This document shows, one piece after another, positions 28,404-39,246 of a stretch of DNA of 64,000 nucleotides. The stretch lies in assembly GCA_015057165.1 (NCBI GenBank), contig SVEY01000007.1:51537-115536 (forward strand), in the 5' to 3' direction. This DNA comes from Lachnospiraceae bacterium (GTDB lineage Bacteria; Bacillota; Clostridia; Lachnospirales; Lachnospiraceae). How positions within the stretch are numbered: position 1 is the first letter of the stretch; each line of letters starts with the position of its first letter. A program made the position numbers and the translations under genes. The notes below the pieces were generated by a model that did no database searches, had not been told where the DNA came from, and saw nothing but the letters and a program-made list of their open reading frames with translations.

Positions 28404-28616
28404 TTTCTATTCCTCCTTAAATGCCAATACAAGTAAAAAATGCGTCTTGCGTCTTACTCCTTGCTACCTGTGCAAAGCACCTTGTAGCACCGCCTGCCTT
28501 TATAAGTTCAACTTACTATTAGGCTGGCGTCCTTGTTTACACCTAAGAATCTAGAAGACTACGCCTGCGGTCTTACTAGTCTCCCAGTTTCCTATTATGT
28601 TCTTTACAAAAGTATC

Positions 28617-29570
28617 CTAGTCGTTCTCTCTTGCTAGTGATACTCCAAGTTCACGTAGTTTATCTACGATTTCATCAAGAGATTTTCTTCCAAGATTTCT
28701 AACCTTAGATAGCTCTGAATATGTCTTATTAGTAAGTTCAGCAACAGTATTGATGTTTGCTCTCTTAAGACAATTGTATGAACGAACTGTAAGCTCTAAG
28801 TCGTCAATGCTCTTATCGTTTGCAACAGGAGATTCAACGTCTTCTTGAACATTCATTACTTCAGCATTTGCTGCAACCTCTGAAATATCAATAAATAATT
28901 TCAAATGTTCTGACATAACTTTTGCTGCCAGACTAATAGCATCATCAGGAGCCATTGTTCCATTTGTATACACTTCTAATGTAAGTTTATCGAAATCTGT
29001 AACGTTTCCGACACGAGTGTTCTCAACCTTAATATTAACTCTTTCAATTGGAGTGTAGATAGAATCTACAGCTATTACACCAATTGGAGTATCTTCTGTC
29101 TTGTTCTTCTCTGCAGGCACATATCCACGTCCCTTAGTAATTGTAAGTTCCATAAAGAACTTTGCACCAGGTCCGCATGTTGCAATAACAAGATCAGGGT
29201 TAATAACTTCTATATCTCCGCCAAATACGATGTCAGAAGCTCTTACAACTCCTTCGCCCTGATACTCTACATATGCAAGTACAGGTTCATCTGAATCACC
29301 ATTGTCGCGAAGCTCAAGTTCCTTTACGTTCATAACGATTTCAGTAACGTCTTCTTTAACACCTTCAATTGTGCTTAACTCATGAAGGACATTATCCATC
29401 TTGATCTGGCTTACTGCCGTACCAGGAAGAGTGGAAAGCATAATTCTTCTAAGGGAATTACCAAGTGTTGTACCATAACCTCTCTCTAATGGCTCAACAA
29501 CAAATTTTCCATACTTCTTATCTTCTGAAATCTCTGCGATTTCAATGTTAGGTTTATTAAAATTAAACAT
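28617..29570 (-). CDS. rpoA: RNA polymerase alpha subunit
   Basis: FVVEPLERGYGTTLGNSLRRIMLSTLPG; C-terminal LTVRSYNCLKRANINTVAEL. Confidence 0.97.
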   Translation of the reverse strand: MFNFNKPNIEIAEISEDKKYGKFVVEPLERGYGTTLGNSLRRIMLSTLPGTAVSQIKMDNVLHELSTIEGVKEDVTEIVMNVKELELRDNGDSDEPVLAYVEYQGEGVVRASDIVFGGDIEVINPDLVIATCGPGAKFFMELTITKGRGYVPAEKNKTEDTPIGVIAVDSIYTPIERVNIKVENTRVGNVTDFDKLTLEVYTNGTMAPDDAISLAAKVMSEHLKLFIDISEVAANAEVMNVQEDVESPVANDKSIDDLELTVRSYNCLKRANINTVAELTNKTYSELSKVRNLGRKSLDEIVDKLRELGVSLAREND

Positions 29571-29600
29571 TTAAAATCCTCCATTTCCCCGAAACACTTA

Positions 29601-30194
29601 TTATTTAGAATATAACTCGACGATAAGCATTTCATCAACTGGTACATCGATTTGATCTCTTGTAGGCATTTCCTTTACAGTACCCTGTAAATTATCTGCA
29701 TCTACATCAAGCCAATCTGGAACGATTCTTCCACCTGTAACTTCAGTGATTTCTTTAAATCTTTGAATATTCTTGCTCTTCTCACGAACTTCAATAACAT
29801 CTCCAGCCTTAACAAGATAAGATGGAATGTTAACGCTCTTACCATTAACTAAGAACATCTTGTGGTCAACAACTTGTCTTGCTTCCTTACGAGTTCTAGC
29901 AAATCCCATACGGAATACAACATTATCAAGACGAGACTCAAGGATAATCATAAGGTTTTCACCAGTCATACCCTTCTTCTTGTCAGCCTTCTCATAATAG
30001 TTTCTAAAAGGCTTCTCCATTACTCCATAGATGAACTTAGCCTTTTGCTTTTCTCTAAGTTGAAGTCCATACTCAGACTTTTTACGTCCTGTTCTATTTG
30101 ACTTTCTTCTTGATTTCTTATCATATCCTAGATATACAGGATCAAGGTCTAATGATCTGCATCTCTTAAGGACAGGTGTTTTATTAACTGCCAT
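29601..30194 (-). CDS. rpsD: 30S ribosomal protein S4
   Basis: [13 protein letters not shown]-like motif, [28 protein letters not shown]. Confidence 0.96.
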   Translation of the reverse strand: MAVNKTPVLKRCRSLDLDPVYLGYDKKSRRKSNRTGRKKSEYGLQLREKQKAKFIYGVMEKPFRNYYEKADKKKGMTGENLMIILESRLDNVVFRMGFARTRKEARQVVDHKMFLVNGKSVNIPSYLVKAGDVIEVREKSKNIQRFKEITEVTGGRIVPDWLDVDADNLQGTVKEMPTRDQIDVPVDEMLIVELYSK

Positions 30195-30212
30195 ATTAGA
30201 TAATCCCTCCTA

Positions 30213-30605
30213 TTAAACTCTTCTACGCTTTGGTGGACGACATCCGTTATGTGGAACAGGTGTAACGTCAGTAATTGATGTTACGTCAATGCCACATGCA
30301 TTAAGAGCACGAATTGCTGCTTCTCTTCCTGAACCAGGTCCCTTTACGAATACGTCTACTGTCTTTAATCCATGAACGAGTGCAGCATTTGCTGCTGTCT
30401 CAGCTGCCATCTGTGCAGCATATGGAGTAGATTTCTTTGAACCTCTAAATCCTAGACCTCCAGCACTTGCCCATGATAGAGCATTTCCCTGTGCATCTGT
30501 TAGTGTAACAATTGTATTATTAAAAGATGCCTGGATATGTGCCTGTCCGCGTTCAACGTTTTTCTTTACACGCTTTTTTGTTGATTTCTTTGCAACTTTA
30601 GCCAT
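30213..30605 (-). CDS. rpsK: 30S ribosomal protein S11
   Basis: [43 protein letters not shown]. Confidence 0.97.
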   Translation of the reverse strand: MAKVAKKSTKKRVKKNVERGQAHIQASFNNTIVTLTDAQGNALSWASAGGLGFRGSKKSTPYAAQMAAETAANAALVHGLKTVDVFVKGPGSGREAAIRALNACGIDVTSITDVTPVPHNGCRPPKRRRV

Positions 30606-30719
30606 ATCTAAACTAACCTACTTTCTTTAATTCTTTACAAACTCTACATACAACATTACTATGTAATGTATCTTCGTCATAATAATCTATCCCACCTTCA
30701 TAGGGATTATAATCATGAC

Positions 30720-31088
30720 TTATTTCTTCTTACCAGCAACAGTTCTCTTTGGACCCTTGCGAGTTCTAGCATTAGTCTTAGTCTTCTGTCCACGAACAGG
30801 AAGTCCCTTTCTATGACGAATGCCTCGATAACATCCAATTTCCTGAAGTCTCTTAATATTAAGTGCAATTTCTCTTCTCAAATCACCTTCAACTGTCATT
30901 GTTTCATCAACAACTGCACTTATTCTCTTAACTTCATCATCTGTTAAATCTTTTACACGTGTATCAGGACTAACCTTAGCAGCCTCAAGAATCTTATTAG
31001 AGCTTACTCTTCCGATTCCATAGATGTATGTTAAGCCAATCTCAACACGTTTTTCTCTTGGTAAATCTACACCTGCAATACGAGCCAT
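30720..31088 (-). CDS. rpsM: 30S ribosomal protein S13
   Basis: [25 protein letters not shown]...[23 protein letters not shown]. Confidence 0.97.
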   Translation of the reverse strand: MARIAGVDLPREKRVEIGLTYIYGIGRVSSNKILEAAKVSPDTRVKDLTDDEVKRISAVVDETMTVEGDLRREIALNIKRLQEIGCYRGIRHRKGLPVRGQKTKTNARTRKGPKRTVAGKKK

Positions 31089-31335
31089 GTGTGTTTACAC
31101 CTCCATTTTTCTACTACTTTAACTACACTACCATTTTCTTCCTAAATCAAGTGGAAGAAGCCTTATATGCAATCACCGACCAAATCGATGACTGCAACGC
31201 AAACCCAACATCATATAGTTGGTAAGCGATATTACAAGACTAACCGTCCCGGTATGTAAGACGATCCCGCCGAATATATTATGAAATGCAATTGTTGCAT
31301 TAGCCGCGCATAAATATACGACACGAGTATAATAA

Positions 31336-31449
31336 CTAGCCTTGTCTTTGTTTGTGTTTAGGGTTTTCGCAAATAATCATTACTCTACCCTTTCTTTTGA
31401 TAACCTTGCACTTCTCGCACATAGGCTTCACTGATGATCTTACCTTCAT
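31336..31449 (-). CDS. rpmJ: 50S ribosomal protein L36 (not in ORF track)
   Basis: [37 protein letters not shown], 37 aa, GGGAGG RBS. Confidence 0.97.
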   Translation of the reverse strand: MKVRSSVKPMCEKCKVIKRKGRVMIICENPKHKQRQG

Positions 31450-31533
31450 GGGGTTTCCTCCCTTCTCATCATAATACTACGTTTCCACAAACTTCTTGCA
31501 AATGGGCGCAATGTGCCCATAGACGCATCTAAC

Positions 31534-31563
31534 AGTATAACAAAAAGCCCTTGAACAAGTCAA
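31534..31563 (-). promoter_or_regulatory. Candidate internal promoter for the rpmJ-rplQ segment (TTGACT-N18-TATACT)
   Basis: -35 at 31558-31563 and -10 at 31534-31539, minus strand; overlaps the terminator hairpin. Confidence 0.5.
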
Positions 31564-31573
31564 GGACTTTTTT
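31542..31573 (-). terminator. Terminator after infA
   Basis: AAAAAGTCCTTGA-N5-TCAAGGGCTTTTT on minus strand. Confidence 0.75.
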
Positions 31574-31588
31574 ATCAATTTTAATAAT

Positions 31589-31807
31589 TTATTTGTCTCT
31601 CCAAATAATACGTCCCTTAGACAAATCATAAGGGCTCATTTCGATTGTTACTTTGTCACCAGGCAATATTCTAATATAGTTCATACGAAGCTTTCCACTA
31701 ATATGAGCTAATATCTGGTGTCCGTTTTCTAATTCAACTTGAAACATTGCATTTGGTAATTTTTCAAGAACTTTTCCCTCTACTTCAATTACATCCGCTT
31801 TTGACAT
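31589..31807 (-). CDS. infA: Translation initiation factor IF-1
   Basis: [53 protein letters not shown]; start corrected from 31852. Confidence 0.96.
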   Translation of the reverse strand: MSKADVIEVEGKVLEKLPNAMFQVELENGHQILAHISGKLRMNYIRILPGDKVTIEMSPYDLSKGRIIWRDK

Positions 31808-31835
31808 ATAAATCTCCTTTTTTATTAAACATTTC

Positions 31836-32105
31836 CTATTGCTTAGAATCAAGATAGCTATTATAACAAGCTATAACTTCTTCAATCAAATTATCGTCTA
31901 AATCATCTATATCTTTAATCTTTGATTTTACATCCTCTGGCAAATTCTTTATAAGCTGAACATGTTTCTTATTCTTCACCTTCGGACTATTAATGGTCTT
32001 CGTTGTACCATTTACTAAATCAAAAGAATTATCTTCTTCTTTATAAACTACATAAATATGATTTTTGTCATGTCCTGCCAAGGACCTTCCTAGATAAATA
32101 TTCAT
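31836..32105 (-). CDS. KOW-domain-like small RNA-binding protein (L14e-like)
   Basis: [22 protein letters not shown]; position between adk and infA. Confidence 0.65.
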   Translation of the reverse strand: MNIYLGRSLAGHDKNHIYVVYKEEDNSFDLVNGTTKTINSPKVKNKKHVQLIKNLPEDVKSKIKDIDDLDDNLIEEVIACYNSYLDSKQ

Positions 32106-32129
32106 TTCGATATTCCATTTTACAAAACA

Positions 32130-32159
32130 GCTAAGAGGAAAGACATCTTTCCTCTTAGC
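32130..32159 (-). terminator. Hairpin downstream of adk
   Basis: GCTAAGAGGAAAGA-N2-TCTTTCCTCTTAGC, followed by TGTTTTGT on minus strand. Confidence 0.75.
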
Positions 32160-32167
32160 GAATTTTA

Positions 32168-32809
32168 TTAACCTAAAATCTTAACGATTTCTGCAAACAC
32201 ATCTTCCATAGGCTGTGTTCCGTCAACTGACTTTAAGATACCAGCCTCCTTATAATAGTCAATAAGCGGTTGTGTCTGCTCATGATATACATCAAGTCTC
32301 TTCTGTACTGTCTCAGGTTTATCATCATCTCTTAGTACCAGCTTACTTCCACATGCATCACATATTCCTTCCTTCTTAGGTGGAATACTTACTACATGAT
32401 ATGTAGCTCCACAATCAAGGCAAGCACGACGACCAGACATACGCTTCACAATGTTCTCATCTGGAACATCTACATCAATAGCATAGTCCATCTTCTCACC
32501 AAGCTTATTAAGAGCATCAGTAAGTGCTTCTGCCTGAGGAATTGTTCTTGGAAATCCATCAAGCACAAAACCATTCTTGCAGTCGTCCTGACCAATTCTG
32601 TCAACAACCAAATCACATGTTAACTCATCTGGAACTAAAAGTCCCTGATCCATATATTCTTTTGCTTTCTTACCAAGCTCAGTTCCATTCTTTATATTAG
32701 CACGGAAGATATCTCCTGTTGAGATATGTGGTATAGAATACTTTCCTGCAATTTGCTTTGCCTGTGTTCCTTTTCCAGCACCAGGCGCGCCTAACATAAT
32801 AATTTTCAT
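32168..32809 (-). CDS. adk: Adenylate kinase (with Cys4 zinc LID)
   Basis: [34 protein letters not shown]...CDACGSKL. Confidence 0.96.
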   Translation of the reverse strand: MKIIMLGAPGAGKGTQAKQIAGKYSIPHISTGDIFRANIKNGTELGKKAKEYMDQGLLVPDELTCDLVVDRIGQDDCKNGFVLDGFPRTIPQAEALTDALNKLGEKMDYAIDVDVPDENIVKRMSGRRACLDCGATYHVVSIPPKKEGICDACGSKLVLRDDDKPETVQKRLDVYHEQTQPLIDYYKEAGILKSVDGTQPMEDVFAEIVKILG

Positions 32810-32829
32810 ATAAAAACCTCCTCAAAGCC

Positions 32830-34140
32830 CTACTCCAAGAATCCCTTGTAGTTACGAACCATCATCTGGGATTCAACTTGCTTTAATGTCTCGATTACTA
32901 CACCAACAACGATAATAATTGATGTACCACCAAATGATACATTTGCACCAAACAAACCATTAAACACGATAGGCATAATTGCGACTATAGATAATCCAAT
33001 TGCTCCAATGAAAATGATATGATTAAGTACTTCCTGAAGATAATTACTTGTTGGTTCACCAGGTCTTATTCCCGGGATAGAACCGCCTTGTCTCTTCATA
33101 TTGTTGGCAATCTCTAATGGGTTAAATGTAATTGATGTGTAGAAGTACGCAAATGCAATAATAAGCAAAATATATACTACTGCACCAATTGTATATACAA
33201 ACTGATCTGTCTTGAACCAGTTAGATTGCGATAATCCTTTAAGCACATGACCCCAGAAGCCTTCAACATTATTCTTTCCAAGCAAACTGCATATAATAAC
33301 AGGAGTTTGCATAAGTGATTGAGCAAAGATAACAGGCATAACACCAGCGGTGTTTACCTTAAGTGGAATATATGTAGAATTTCCACCAATCTGCTTCCTT
33401 CCCTGTACTTTCTTGGAATACTGTACCGGTATTTTTCTCTCTGCATTTTGTAAATACACTACAAGAATTACAGTACCAACAATTACAGCAGCAATAATAA
33501 GACCACTTAAGATTCCTTTCGCAACAATCTTTCCACTAATGAACTGCTCATATAGAGATGTTAAATCACTAGGAATACGTGAGATAATGTTGATAATAAG
33601 CACAATTGATATACCATTACCAATACCATGCTCAGTAATCTGCTCACCTATCCACATTAGAACAGTAGAACCACCAGTAAGTACTGCTACTACAAGAATT
33701 ACGTATAATGCGTTGAACTCAGTAAGATAACCACTTCTACCAAAACCTATAGCCATTGCTGTTGACTCTAAAACAGCGAGTCCAACAGTAACAAGTCTTG
33801 TTATCTGCGTCATTTTCTTACGACCTTGTTCACCATCACGCTGCATTTCTTCAAGCTTTGGAATAGCTATTGTAAGAAGCTGCATAATAATTGATGATGT
33901 AATATATGGTGTAATACTAAGTGCAAATATAGACATCTTCTCGAAAGAACCACCAGTAATAGCATCAAAGAAACTCATAGAGTCTCCAGCGCTATTAAAC
34001 AGGTTCTTAAATACATCAGGATCTACACCTGCAACAGGGATACCTGAACCAAGTCTTACTACAACTAGCATCAAGAATACAAACAATATACGTCTTCTAA
34101 GGTCTTTTATCTTGAATACATTAATAAAAGATTCAAACAT
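32830..34140 (-). CDS. secY: Preprotein translocase subunit SecY
   Basis: SGIPVAGVDP, SIFALSITPYITSSIIMQLL, PGIRPGEPTSNYL. Confidence 0.97.
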   Translation of the reverse strand: MFESFINVFKIKDLRRRILFVFLMLVVVRLGSGIPVAGVDPDVFKNLFNSAGDSMSFFDAITGGSFEKMSIFALSITPYITSSIIMQLLTIAIPKLEEMQRDGEQGRKKMTQITRLVTVGLAVLESTAMAIGFGRSGYLTEFNALYVILVVAVLTGGSTVLMWIGEQITEHGIGNGISIVLIINIISRIPSDLTSLYEQFISGKIVAKGILSGLIIAAVIVGTVILVVYLQNAERKIPVQYSKKVQGRKQIGGNSTYIPLKVNTAGVMPVIFAQSLMQTPVIICSLLGKNNVEGFWGHVLKGLSQSNWFKTDQFVYTIGAVVYILLIIAFAYFYTSITFNPLEIANNMKRQGGSIPGIRPGEPTSNYLQEVLNHIIFIGAIGLSIVAIMPIVFNGLFGANVSFGGTSIIIVVGVVIETLKQVESQMMVRNYKGFLE

Positions 34141-34580
34141 TAGATCACCTCTGCTTTACCACCTAAAGCTTCTATCTTTTCCTTTGCACTCTCGCTGTAT
34201 GCGTTTACAGCAACATTTAACTTCTTAGTAAGCTCACCGCCACCAAGAATTTTAACACCGTCGCGTGGATTCTTAACGATTCCTTTTTCGATTAATGTAT
34301 CAACTGTTACATCTGCACCATTGTCGAATACTTCAAGTGCTGACATGTTAATTCCAACTATGTTCTTAGAATTTCTGCACTTAAAACCTCTCTTAGGAAT
34401 ACGTCTATATAAAGGCATCTGACCACCTTCGAAACCAGGCCTTGGAGCTCCTGAACGAGCTTTCTGTCCCTTGTGTCCCTTACCAGCTGTCTTACCATTT
34501 CCTGAACCGTGTCCACGACCGCGTCTGAAATTATCACTATGCTTTGAGCCTTCTGCTGGCTGTAAGTTAGATAAATCCAT
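34140..34580 (-). CDS. rplO: 50S ribosomal protein L15
   Basis: MDLSNLQPAEGSKHSDNFRRGRGHGSGNGKTAGKGHKGQKARSG; start corrected. Confidence 0.96.
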   Translation of the reverse strand: MDLSNLQPAEGSKHSDNFRRGRGHGSGNGKTAGKGHKGQKARSGAPRPGFEGGQMPLYRRIPKRGFKCRNSKNIVGINMSALEVFDNGADVTVDTLIEKGIVKNPRDGVKILGGGELTKKLNVAVNAYSESAKEKIEALGGKAEVI

Positions 34581-34596
34581 TATGACACCTCCCTTT

Positions 34597-34782
34597 TTAT
34601 TCTTCAACTTCAACTAAGTGATTTACGTGTCTGATCATACCACGTGTGGCATCATTATCAGGCAACTCCACTGTTTGATGGAGTTTTCTTAATCCCATAG
34701 CTTCAACAGTTTTCTTATTCTTAGGTACTGCTCCAATTGGAGACTTTACAAGTGTTACTTTTAAAGTTTTTTTCTTAGCCAT
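34597..34782 (-). CDS. rpmD: 50S ribosomal protein L30
   Basis: LKVTLVKSPIGAVPKNKKTVEAMGLRKLHQTV. Confidence 0.96.
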   Translation of the reverse strand: MAKKKTLKVTLVKSPIGAVPKNKKTVEAMGLRKLHQTVELPDNDATRGMIRHVNHLVEVEE

Positions 34783-34795
34783 TTATTTTTCCTCC

Positions 34796-35305
34796 TTAAC
34801 CGAGAATCTCTTCTACAGTCTTACCACGAAGTCTAGCAACTTCTTCTGGAGATTTTAACTGAGCTAGCGCATCGATAGTTGCAAGAACTACGTTCTGCTT
34901 ATTAGATGATCCAAGAGATTTTGTACGGATATTCTGGATACCTGCAAGTTCACAAACTGAACGAGCTGGACCACCAGCGATAATACCTGTACCTTCTGGA
35001 GCTCTCTTTAAAAGGACTGATGCACCAGTATGTTTTCCAGTGATATCATGTGTAATACTGTGGTTCTTATCTAATTTTACTGTAATAAGCTTCTTAATTG
35101 CATCTTCCTTACCCTTACGGATAGCTTCAGGAATTTCAGTAGCCTTACCTAGACCTGCACCAACATGACCATTGCCGTCACCAACAACAACTAGAGCTGT
35201 AAAACGCATATTACGTCCACCTTTAACAACCTTAGTTACACGCTTGATCGATACCACGTTTTCATTTAATTCTAATTGACTAGCATCAATAATTTCACGT
35301 TTCAT
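34796..35305 (-). CDS. rpsE: 30S ribosomal protein S5
   Basis: [39 protein letters not shown]. Confidence 0.97.
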   Translation of the reverse strand: MKREIIDASQLELNENVVSIKRVTKVVKGGRNMRFTALVVVGDGNGHVGAGLGKATEIPEAIRKGKEDAIKKLITVKLDKNHSITHDITGKHTGASVLLKRAPEGTGIIAGGPARSVCELAGIQNIRTKSLGSSNKQNVVLATIDALAQLKSPEEVARLRGKTVEEILG

Positions 35306-35319
35306 GTACGCTAACCTCC

Positions 35320-35688
35320 TTAAAATTCTAATCCAGCTTCTCTAGCTGCATCAGCTAATGCTTTGATCTTACCTGCATATATAAAGCCGCCTCTATCAAA
35401 GACAACAGTCTTAATACCCTGATCTAGAGCTTTCTTAGCAACAACTTCGCCAAGCTTTGATGCTGCTTCCACATTATTTGTCTTCTCTAAACCATTTTTC
35501 ACTTCTTTATCAAGTGTTGACGCAGAAGTTAGTGTATGACCAACTGTATCATCAATAATTTGAGCATACATATGATTATTACTTCTAAATACAGCAAGTC
35601 TTGGCTTAGATGCTGTACCAGAAATGTTATTACGGATTCTTTTATGTTTATCGTTACGAACAACCGCTCTTGATTTCTTATTAACCAT
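35320..35688 (-). CDS. rplR: 50S ribosomal protein L18
   Basis: [31 protein letters not shown]. Confidence 0.96.
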   Translation of the reverse strand: MVNKKSRAVVRNDKHKRIRNNISGTASKPRLAVFRSNNHMYAQIIDDTVGHTLTSASTLDKEVKNGLEKTNNVEAASKLGEVVAKKALDQGIKTVVFDRGGFIYAGKIKALADAAREAGLEF

Positions 35689-35707
35689 TTCTATATCACT
35701 CCTTTAA

Positions 35708-36244
35708 TTATTTACCAGTCTTACCAACTTTACGTCTAATAACTTCATCAGCATACTTGATTCCCTTACCCTTATATGGTTCAGGTCTTCTCTTATCTCT
35801 GATTTCAGCTGCGTATTGGCCAACTTTTTCTTTATCTATACCTTTGATGATAATTCTATTACCATCTACACTAGATTCTAGTCCTTCAGGGTCTTCCATC
35901 TCCACTGGATGTGAAAAACCAAGGTTAAGTGTTAATTTCTTTCCTGATTTCTGTGCTCTATATCCAACACCATTAACTTCAAGAACTTTCTCATAACCTT
36001 CTGTTACACCAATAACCATGTTATTAATAAGAGTTCTTGTCAAACCATGAAGAGATTTCATCTTCTTTAGGTCATTAGGTCTTGTTACTGTAACTTGTTC
36101 GCCCTCAACCTTGACTTCCATTTCTACAGGAAGCGATCTCTCAAGAGTTCCCTTAGGACCTTTTACAGTCACACGATTATTTTCTGCTACGCTTACAGTT
36201 ACACCTGCAGGAATAGCGATTGGCATTCTTCCTATACGTGACAT
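35708..36244 (-). CDS. rplF: 50S ribosomal protein L6
   Basis: [17 protein letters not shown]...[13 protein letters not shown]. Confidence 0.97.
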   Translation of the reverse strand: MSRIGRMPIAIPAGVTVSVAENNRVTVKGPKGTLERSLPVEMEVKVEGEQVTVTRPNDLKKMKSLHGLTRTLINNMVIGVTEGYEKVLEVNGVGYRAQKSGKKLTLNLGFSHPVEMEDPEGLESSVDGNRIIIKGIDKEKVGQYAAEIRDKRRPEPYKGKGIKYADEVIRRKVGKTGK

Positions 36245-36304
36245 GCCCGTACCTCCTTATAAAATTAAACTTATCAACGAATTTCAAATAGCATTTTAAA
36301 AAAT

Positions 36305-36339
36305 GCATCCCACAACATTTTGCCTTCGGCAAAATGTCG
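36305..36339 (-). repeat. 35-bp direct repeat copy with perfect 10-bp stem hairpin
   Basis: GCATCCCACAACATTTTGCCTTCGGCAAAATGTCG (plus strand). Confidence 0.9.
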
Positions 36340-36365
36340 AAATGAGTCTTGCGCTATTACATTTA

Positions 36366-36400
36366 GCATCCCACAACATTTTGCCTTCGGCAAAATGTCG
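36366..36400 (-). repeat. Second identical 35-bp copy
   Basis: Exact match to 36305-36339, 61 bp away. Confidence 0.9.
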
Positions 36401-36404
36401 CCTT

Positions 36405-36445
36405 GTCATAAGGCATCCTCCCGCAAGCGGGCCCCTCCTTATGAC
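36405..36445 (-). repeat. Long two-part hairpin abutting the rpsH stop codon
   Basis: GTCATAAGG/CCTTATGAC outer stem, CCCGC-AA-GCGGG inner stem. Confidence 0.85.
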
Positions 36446-36847
36446 CTACCAAACAAACGCTAAAACCTCACCACCAACAGCAAGCCTCTTAGCTTCTTTA
36501 TCTGTTACGATTCCTTTGTTTGTTGAAAGGATAGCTACTCCAAGTCCTCCAAGAACTGATGGAATCTCATCCTTACCAGCATAAACACGAAGACCTGGCT
36601 TAGAGATTCTCTTAATACCAGAGATAATCTTCTCATTCTTATCACTACCATATTTCATAGTAATGCGAATTGTCTTAAATGCTCCATCTTCTACGATGTC
36701 ATATTTCTCAATATATCCTTCATCTACTAAGATACCTGCAATAGCAACCTTCATCTTAGATGCAGGAATATCAACTGTATCATGTTTTGCAGTATTTGCA
36801 TTACGTATTCTTGTAAGCATATCTGCAATTGGATCACTCATTGTCAT
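36446..36847 (-). CDS. rpsH: 30S ribosomal protein S8
   Basis: [16 protein letters not shown]...[21 protein letters not shown]. Confidence 0.97.
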   Translation of the reverse strand: MTMSDPIADMLTRIRNANTAKHDTVDIPASKMKVAIAGILVDEGYIEKYDIVEDGAFKTIRITMKYGSDKNEKIISGIKRISKPGLRVYAGKDEIPSVLGGLGVAILSTNKGIVTDKEAKRLAVGGEVLAFVW

Positions 36848-36869
36848 GATTTTATTCCTCCTTGTATAC

Positions 36870-37055
36870 TTACCATGAAGCTTTCTTTACGCCTGGGATT
36901 TGACCCTTGTAAGCAAGCTCTCTAAAACATACTCTGCAAATACCATATTTTCTTAAATATGCATGTGGACGACCACAAATTCTGCAACGGCTGTATTCTC
37001 TAGTCGAGAATTTTTGCTTACGTTGCTGCTTTACTTTCATTGATTTCTTAGCCAT
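36870..37055 (-). CDS. rpsN: 30S ribosomal protein S14 type Z (zinc-binding)
   Basis: [25 protein letters not shown]; start corrected. Confidence 0.96.
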   Translation of the reverse strand: MAKKSMKVKQQRKQKFSTREYSRCRICGRPHAYLRKYGICRVCFRELAYKGQIPGVKKASW

Positions 37056-37074
37056 TAATAAATTCCCTCCTAAA

Positions 37075-37614
37075 TTAATCAGCAAATGGCATGTTGAATT
37101 GACGAAGTAACTCTCTTGCTTCTTCATCAGTCTTTGCTGTAGTAACAAAGATTACATCCATACCTCTAACTTTATCAACCTTATCATATTCAATCTCTGG
37201 GAAGATGATTTGCTCTTTAATACCAAGTGCATAGTTACCTCTTCCATCAAAAGAATTAGGATTTACACCTCTAAAATCACGTACACGAGGAAGTGCAAGA
37301 TTGATTAGACGATCAGCAAATTCATACATCTTCTCGCCACGAAGTGTTGTCTTACATCCGATAGGCATTCCTTCACGTAACTTAAAGTTAGCGATTGAGT
37401 TCTTTGCCTTAGTAACAACAGCTTTTTGACCTGTAATTGCTTCCATGTCTTTTACAGCTGAATCAAGAATTTTAGCATTCTCTTTTGCTTCACCAACGCC
37501 CATGTTTACAACGATTTTCTCGAGCTTTGGTACTTCCATTTTATTTTTATAACCAAACTTCTTAGTCATAGCTTCGACTATTTCGTTTTGGTATGTATCT
37601 TTTAGTCTACTCAC
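37075..37614 (-). CDS. rplE: 50S ribosomal protein L5
   Basis: [37 protein letters not shown]. Confidence 0.97.
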   Translation of the reverse strand: MSRLKDTYQNEIVEAMTKKFGYKNKMEVPKLEKIVVNMGVGEAKENAKILDSAVKDMEAITGQKAVVTKAKNSIANFKLREGMPIGCKTTLRGEKMYEFADRLINLALPRVRDFRGVNPNSFDGRGNYALGIKEQIIFPEIEYDKVDKVRGMDVIFVTTAKTDEEARELLRQFNMPFAD

Positions 37615-37633
37615 CTTTTATCCTCCTTCCTAA

Positions 37634-37945
37634 TTAGTCAATTATCTCGCCAGTTTTCTTAGCGAAGCGGACTTTCTTATCCTTGTCCATCTTAAAACCA
37701 ACTCTTGTTGGCTCACCCTTGTGAAGGAGCATAACATTTGAAATGTCAATAGGACCTTCTGACTCAATTCTACCGCCAGCCTGATTAGCCATGCTTGGCT
37801 TCTGGTGCTTTGTAATAATGTTAACACCTTCAACTGTAACTGTATTATTCTTAGGGTTTACGGCAATAACTTTGCCTTCCTTATGAATATCTTTTCCAGC
37901 GATCACTCTTACTTCGTCGCCTTTTTTTATTTTCATTGTTGCCAT
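37634..37945 (-). CDS. rplX: 50S ribosomal protein L24
   Basis: [22 protein letters not shown]. Confidence 0.96.
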   Translation of the reverse strand: MATMKIKKGDEVRVIAGKDIHKEGKVIAVNPKNNTVTVEGVNIITKHQKPSMANQAGGRIESEGPIDISNVMLLHKGEPTRVGFKMDKDKKVRFAKKTGEIID

Positions 37946-37956
37946 CGATCGTCCTC

Positions 37957-38325
37957 CTATAATACTTCTGGAGCAAGTGATACAATCTTCATAAATGACT
38001 TATCACGAAGCTCTCTAGCTACAGGTCCGAAGATACGTGTTCCTCTTGGAGTATTATCCTCTTTAATAATAACTGCAGCATTCTCATCAAACTTAATATA
38101 AGAACCATCTTTACGACGGGCACCCTTCTTGGTACGTACAACTACTGCTTTAACGACATCTCCCTTTTTAACTTGTCCACCAGGGATTGCTTCTTTAACA
38201 GTAGCAGTTACTACATCACCAATATTGGCATATCTTCTTGTAGAACCACCCATAACACGGATAACTAATATTTCCTTAGCTCCAGTATTATCGGCTACTT
38301 TTAATCTACTTTCTTGTTGAACCAT
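37957..38325 (-). CDS. rplN: 50S ribosomal protein L14
   Basis: [28 protein letters not shown]. Confidence 0.97.
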   Translation of the reverse strand: MVQQESRLKVADNTGAKEILVIRVMGGSTRRYANIGDVVTATVKEAIPGGQVKKGDVVKAVVVRTKKGARRKDGSYIKFDENAAVIIKEDNTPRGTRIFGPVARELRDKSFMKIVSLAPEVL

Positions 38326-38343
38326 GGTTGTAGCCTCCTTCTA

Positions 38344-38601
38344 TTATTTTGCACGCTCAACTACTTCAACAAGTCTCCATCTCTTATCCTTAGATAGAGG
38401 TCTTGTCTCCATAACACGAACAGTATCACCCTTATTGGCTGTATTCTCTTCGTCATGAGCCTTTAATTTATATGTTCTTTTAACGATTTTGTTGTAAAGT
38501 GGATGCTTAACGTTATCCTTAACAGCAACAACGATTGTCTTATCCATCTTATCACTTACAACAACACCTTGACGTGTCTTTCTAAGATTTCTTTCTTCCA
38601 C
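38344..38601 (-). CDS. rpsQ: 30S ribosomal protein S17
   Basis: [21 protein letters not shown]. Confidence 0.96.
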   Translation of the reverse strand: MEERNLRKTRQGVVVSDKMDKTIVVAVKDNVKHPLYNKIVKRTYKLKAHDEENTANKGDTVRVMETRPLSKDKRWRLVEVVERAK

Positions 38602-38619
38602 GCTAATTCTCCTTTCCCA

Positions 38620-38823
38620 CTACTTAGATGCTGTCTCTGTCATTACAGTCTGAATACGAGCAATATCTTTTCTTACTTCCTTAATTCTTCCTGTATTATC
38701 CAACTGATTAGTAGCGTTTTGGAATCTCAAATTGAAAAGCTCTTTCTTAGCTTCTACTAATTTAGCATTTAGCTCTTCTGGAGCTAATGTTCTTAAATCT
38801 TTTAAATAATCTTTAGTTTTCAT
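38620..38823 (-). CDS. rpmC: 50S ribosomal protein L29
   Basis: [26 protein letters not shown]. Confidence 0.96.
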   Translation of the reverse strand: MKTKDYLKDLRTLAPEELNAKLVEAKKELFNLRFQNATNQLDNTGRIKEVRKDIARIQTVMTETASK

Positions 38824-39241
38824 TTGCTCCTCCTTCTAAATCTTCTCGAGAAACGATCTTACACTTACAAGGAAGCTTATGTGTTGCAAGACGAAGAGCT
38901 TCTCTTGCTATCTCTTCTTCTATGCCAGCAATTTCAAATAATACTCTTCCTGGCTTTACAACTGCAACCCAATACTCTAAAGCACCTTTACCTTTACCCA
39001 TACGAGTTTCAGCAGGTGTCTTTGTAACAGGCTTGTCAGGAAAGATCTTAATCCAAACCTTACCACCACGCTTTACGTAACGAGTCATAGCTACACGGGC
39101 AGCTTCTATCTGATTAGATTTAATCCAGCAAGGTTCTGTTGCAACAATACCATACTCACCATAAGTGATCTTGTTACCTCTTGTAGCTTTACCAGCCATA
39201 GAACCTCTGAACTGCTTTCTATGTTTAACTCTTTTTGGCAT
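38813..39241 (-). CDS. rplP: 50S ribosomal protein L16
   Basis: [23 protein letters not shown]...[24 protein letters not shown]. Confidence 0.97.
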   Translation of the reverse strand: MPKRVKHRKQFRGSMAGKATRGNKITYGEYGIVATEPCWIKSNQIEAARVAMTRYVKRGGKVWIKIFPDKPVTKTPAETRMGKGKGALEYWVAVVKPGRVLFEIAGIEEEIAREALRLATHKLPCKCKIVSREDLEGGANEN

Positions 39242-39246
39242 TAACA

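Noticed and set aside
36305-36400. CRISPR array from two 35-bp repeats
   Set aside because: Only two copies with a 26-bp spacer, no cas genes, located within an r-protein operon; no other CRISPR-like array seen in the window.
36303-36584. 93-aa plus-strand ORF across the rpsH-rplF repeats
   Set aside because: Repeat-derived open frame extending antisense into rpsH.
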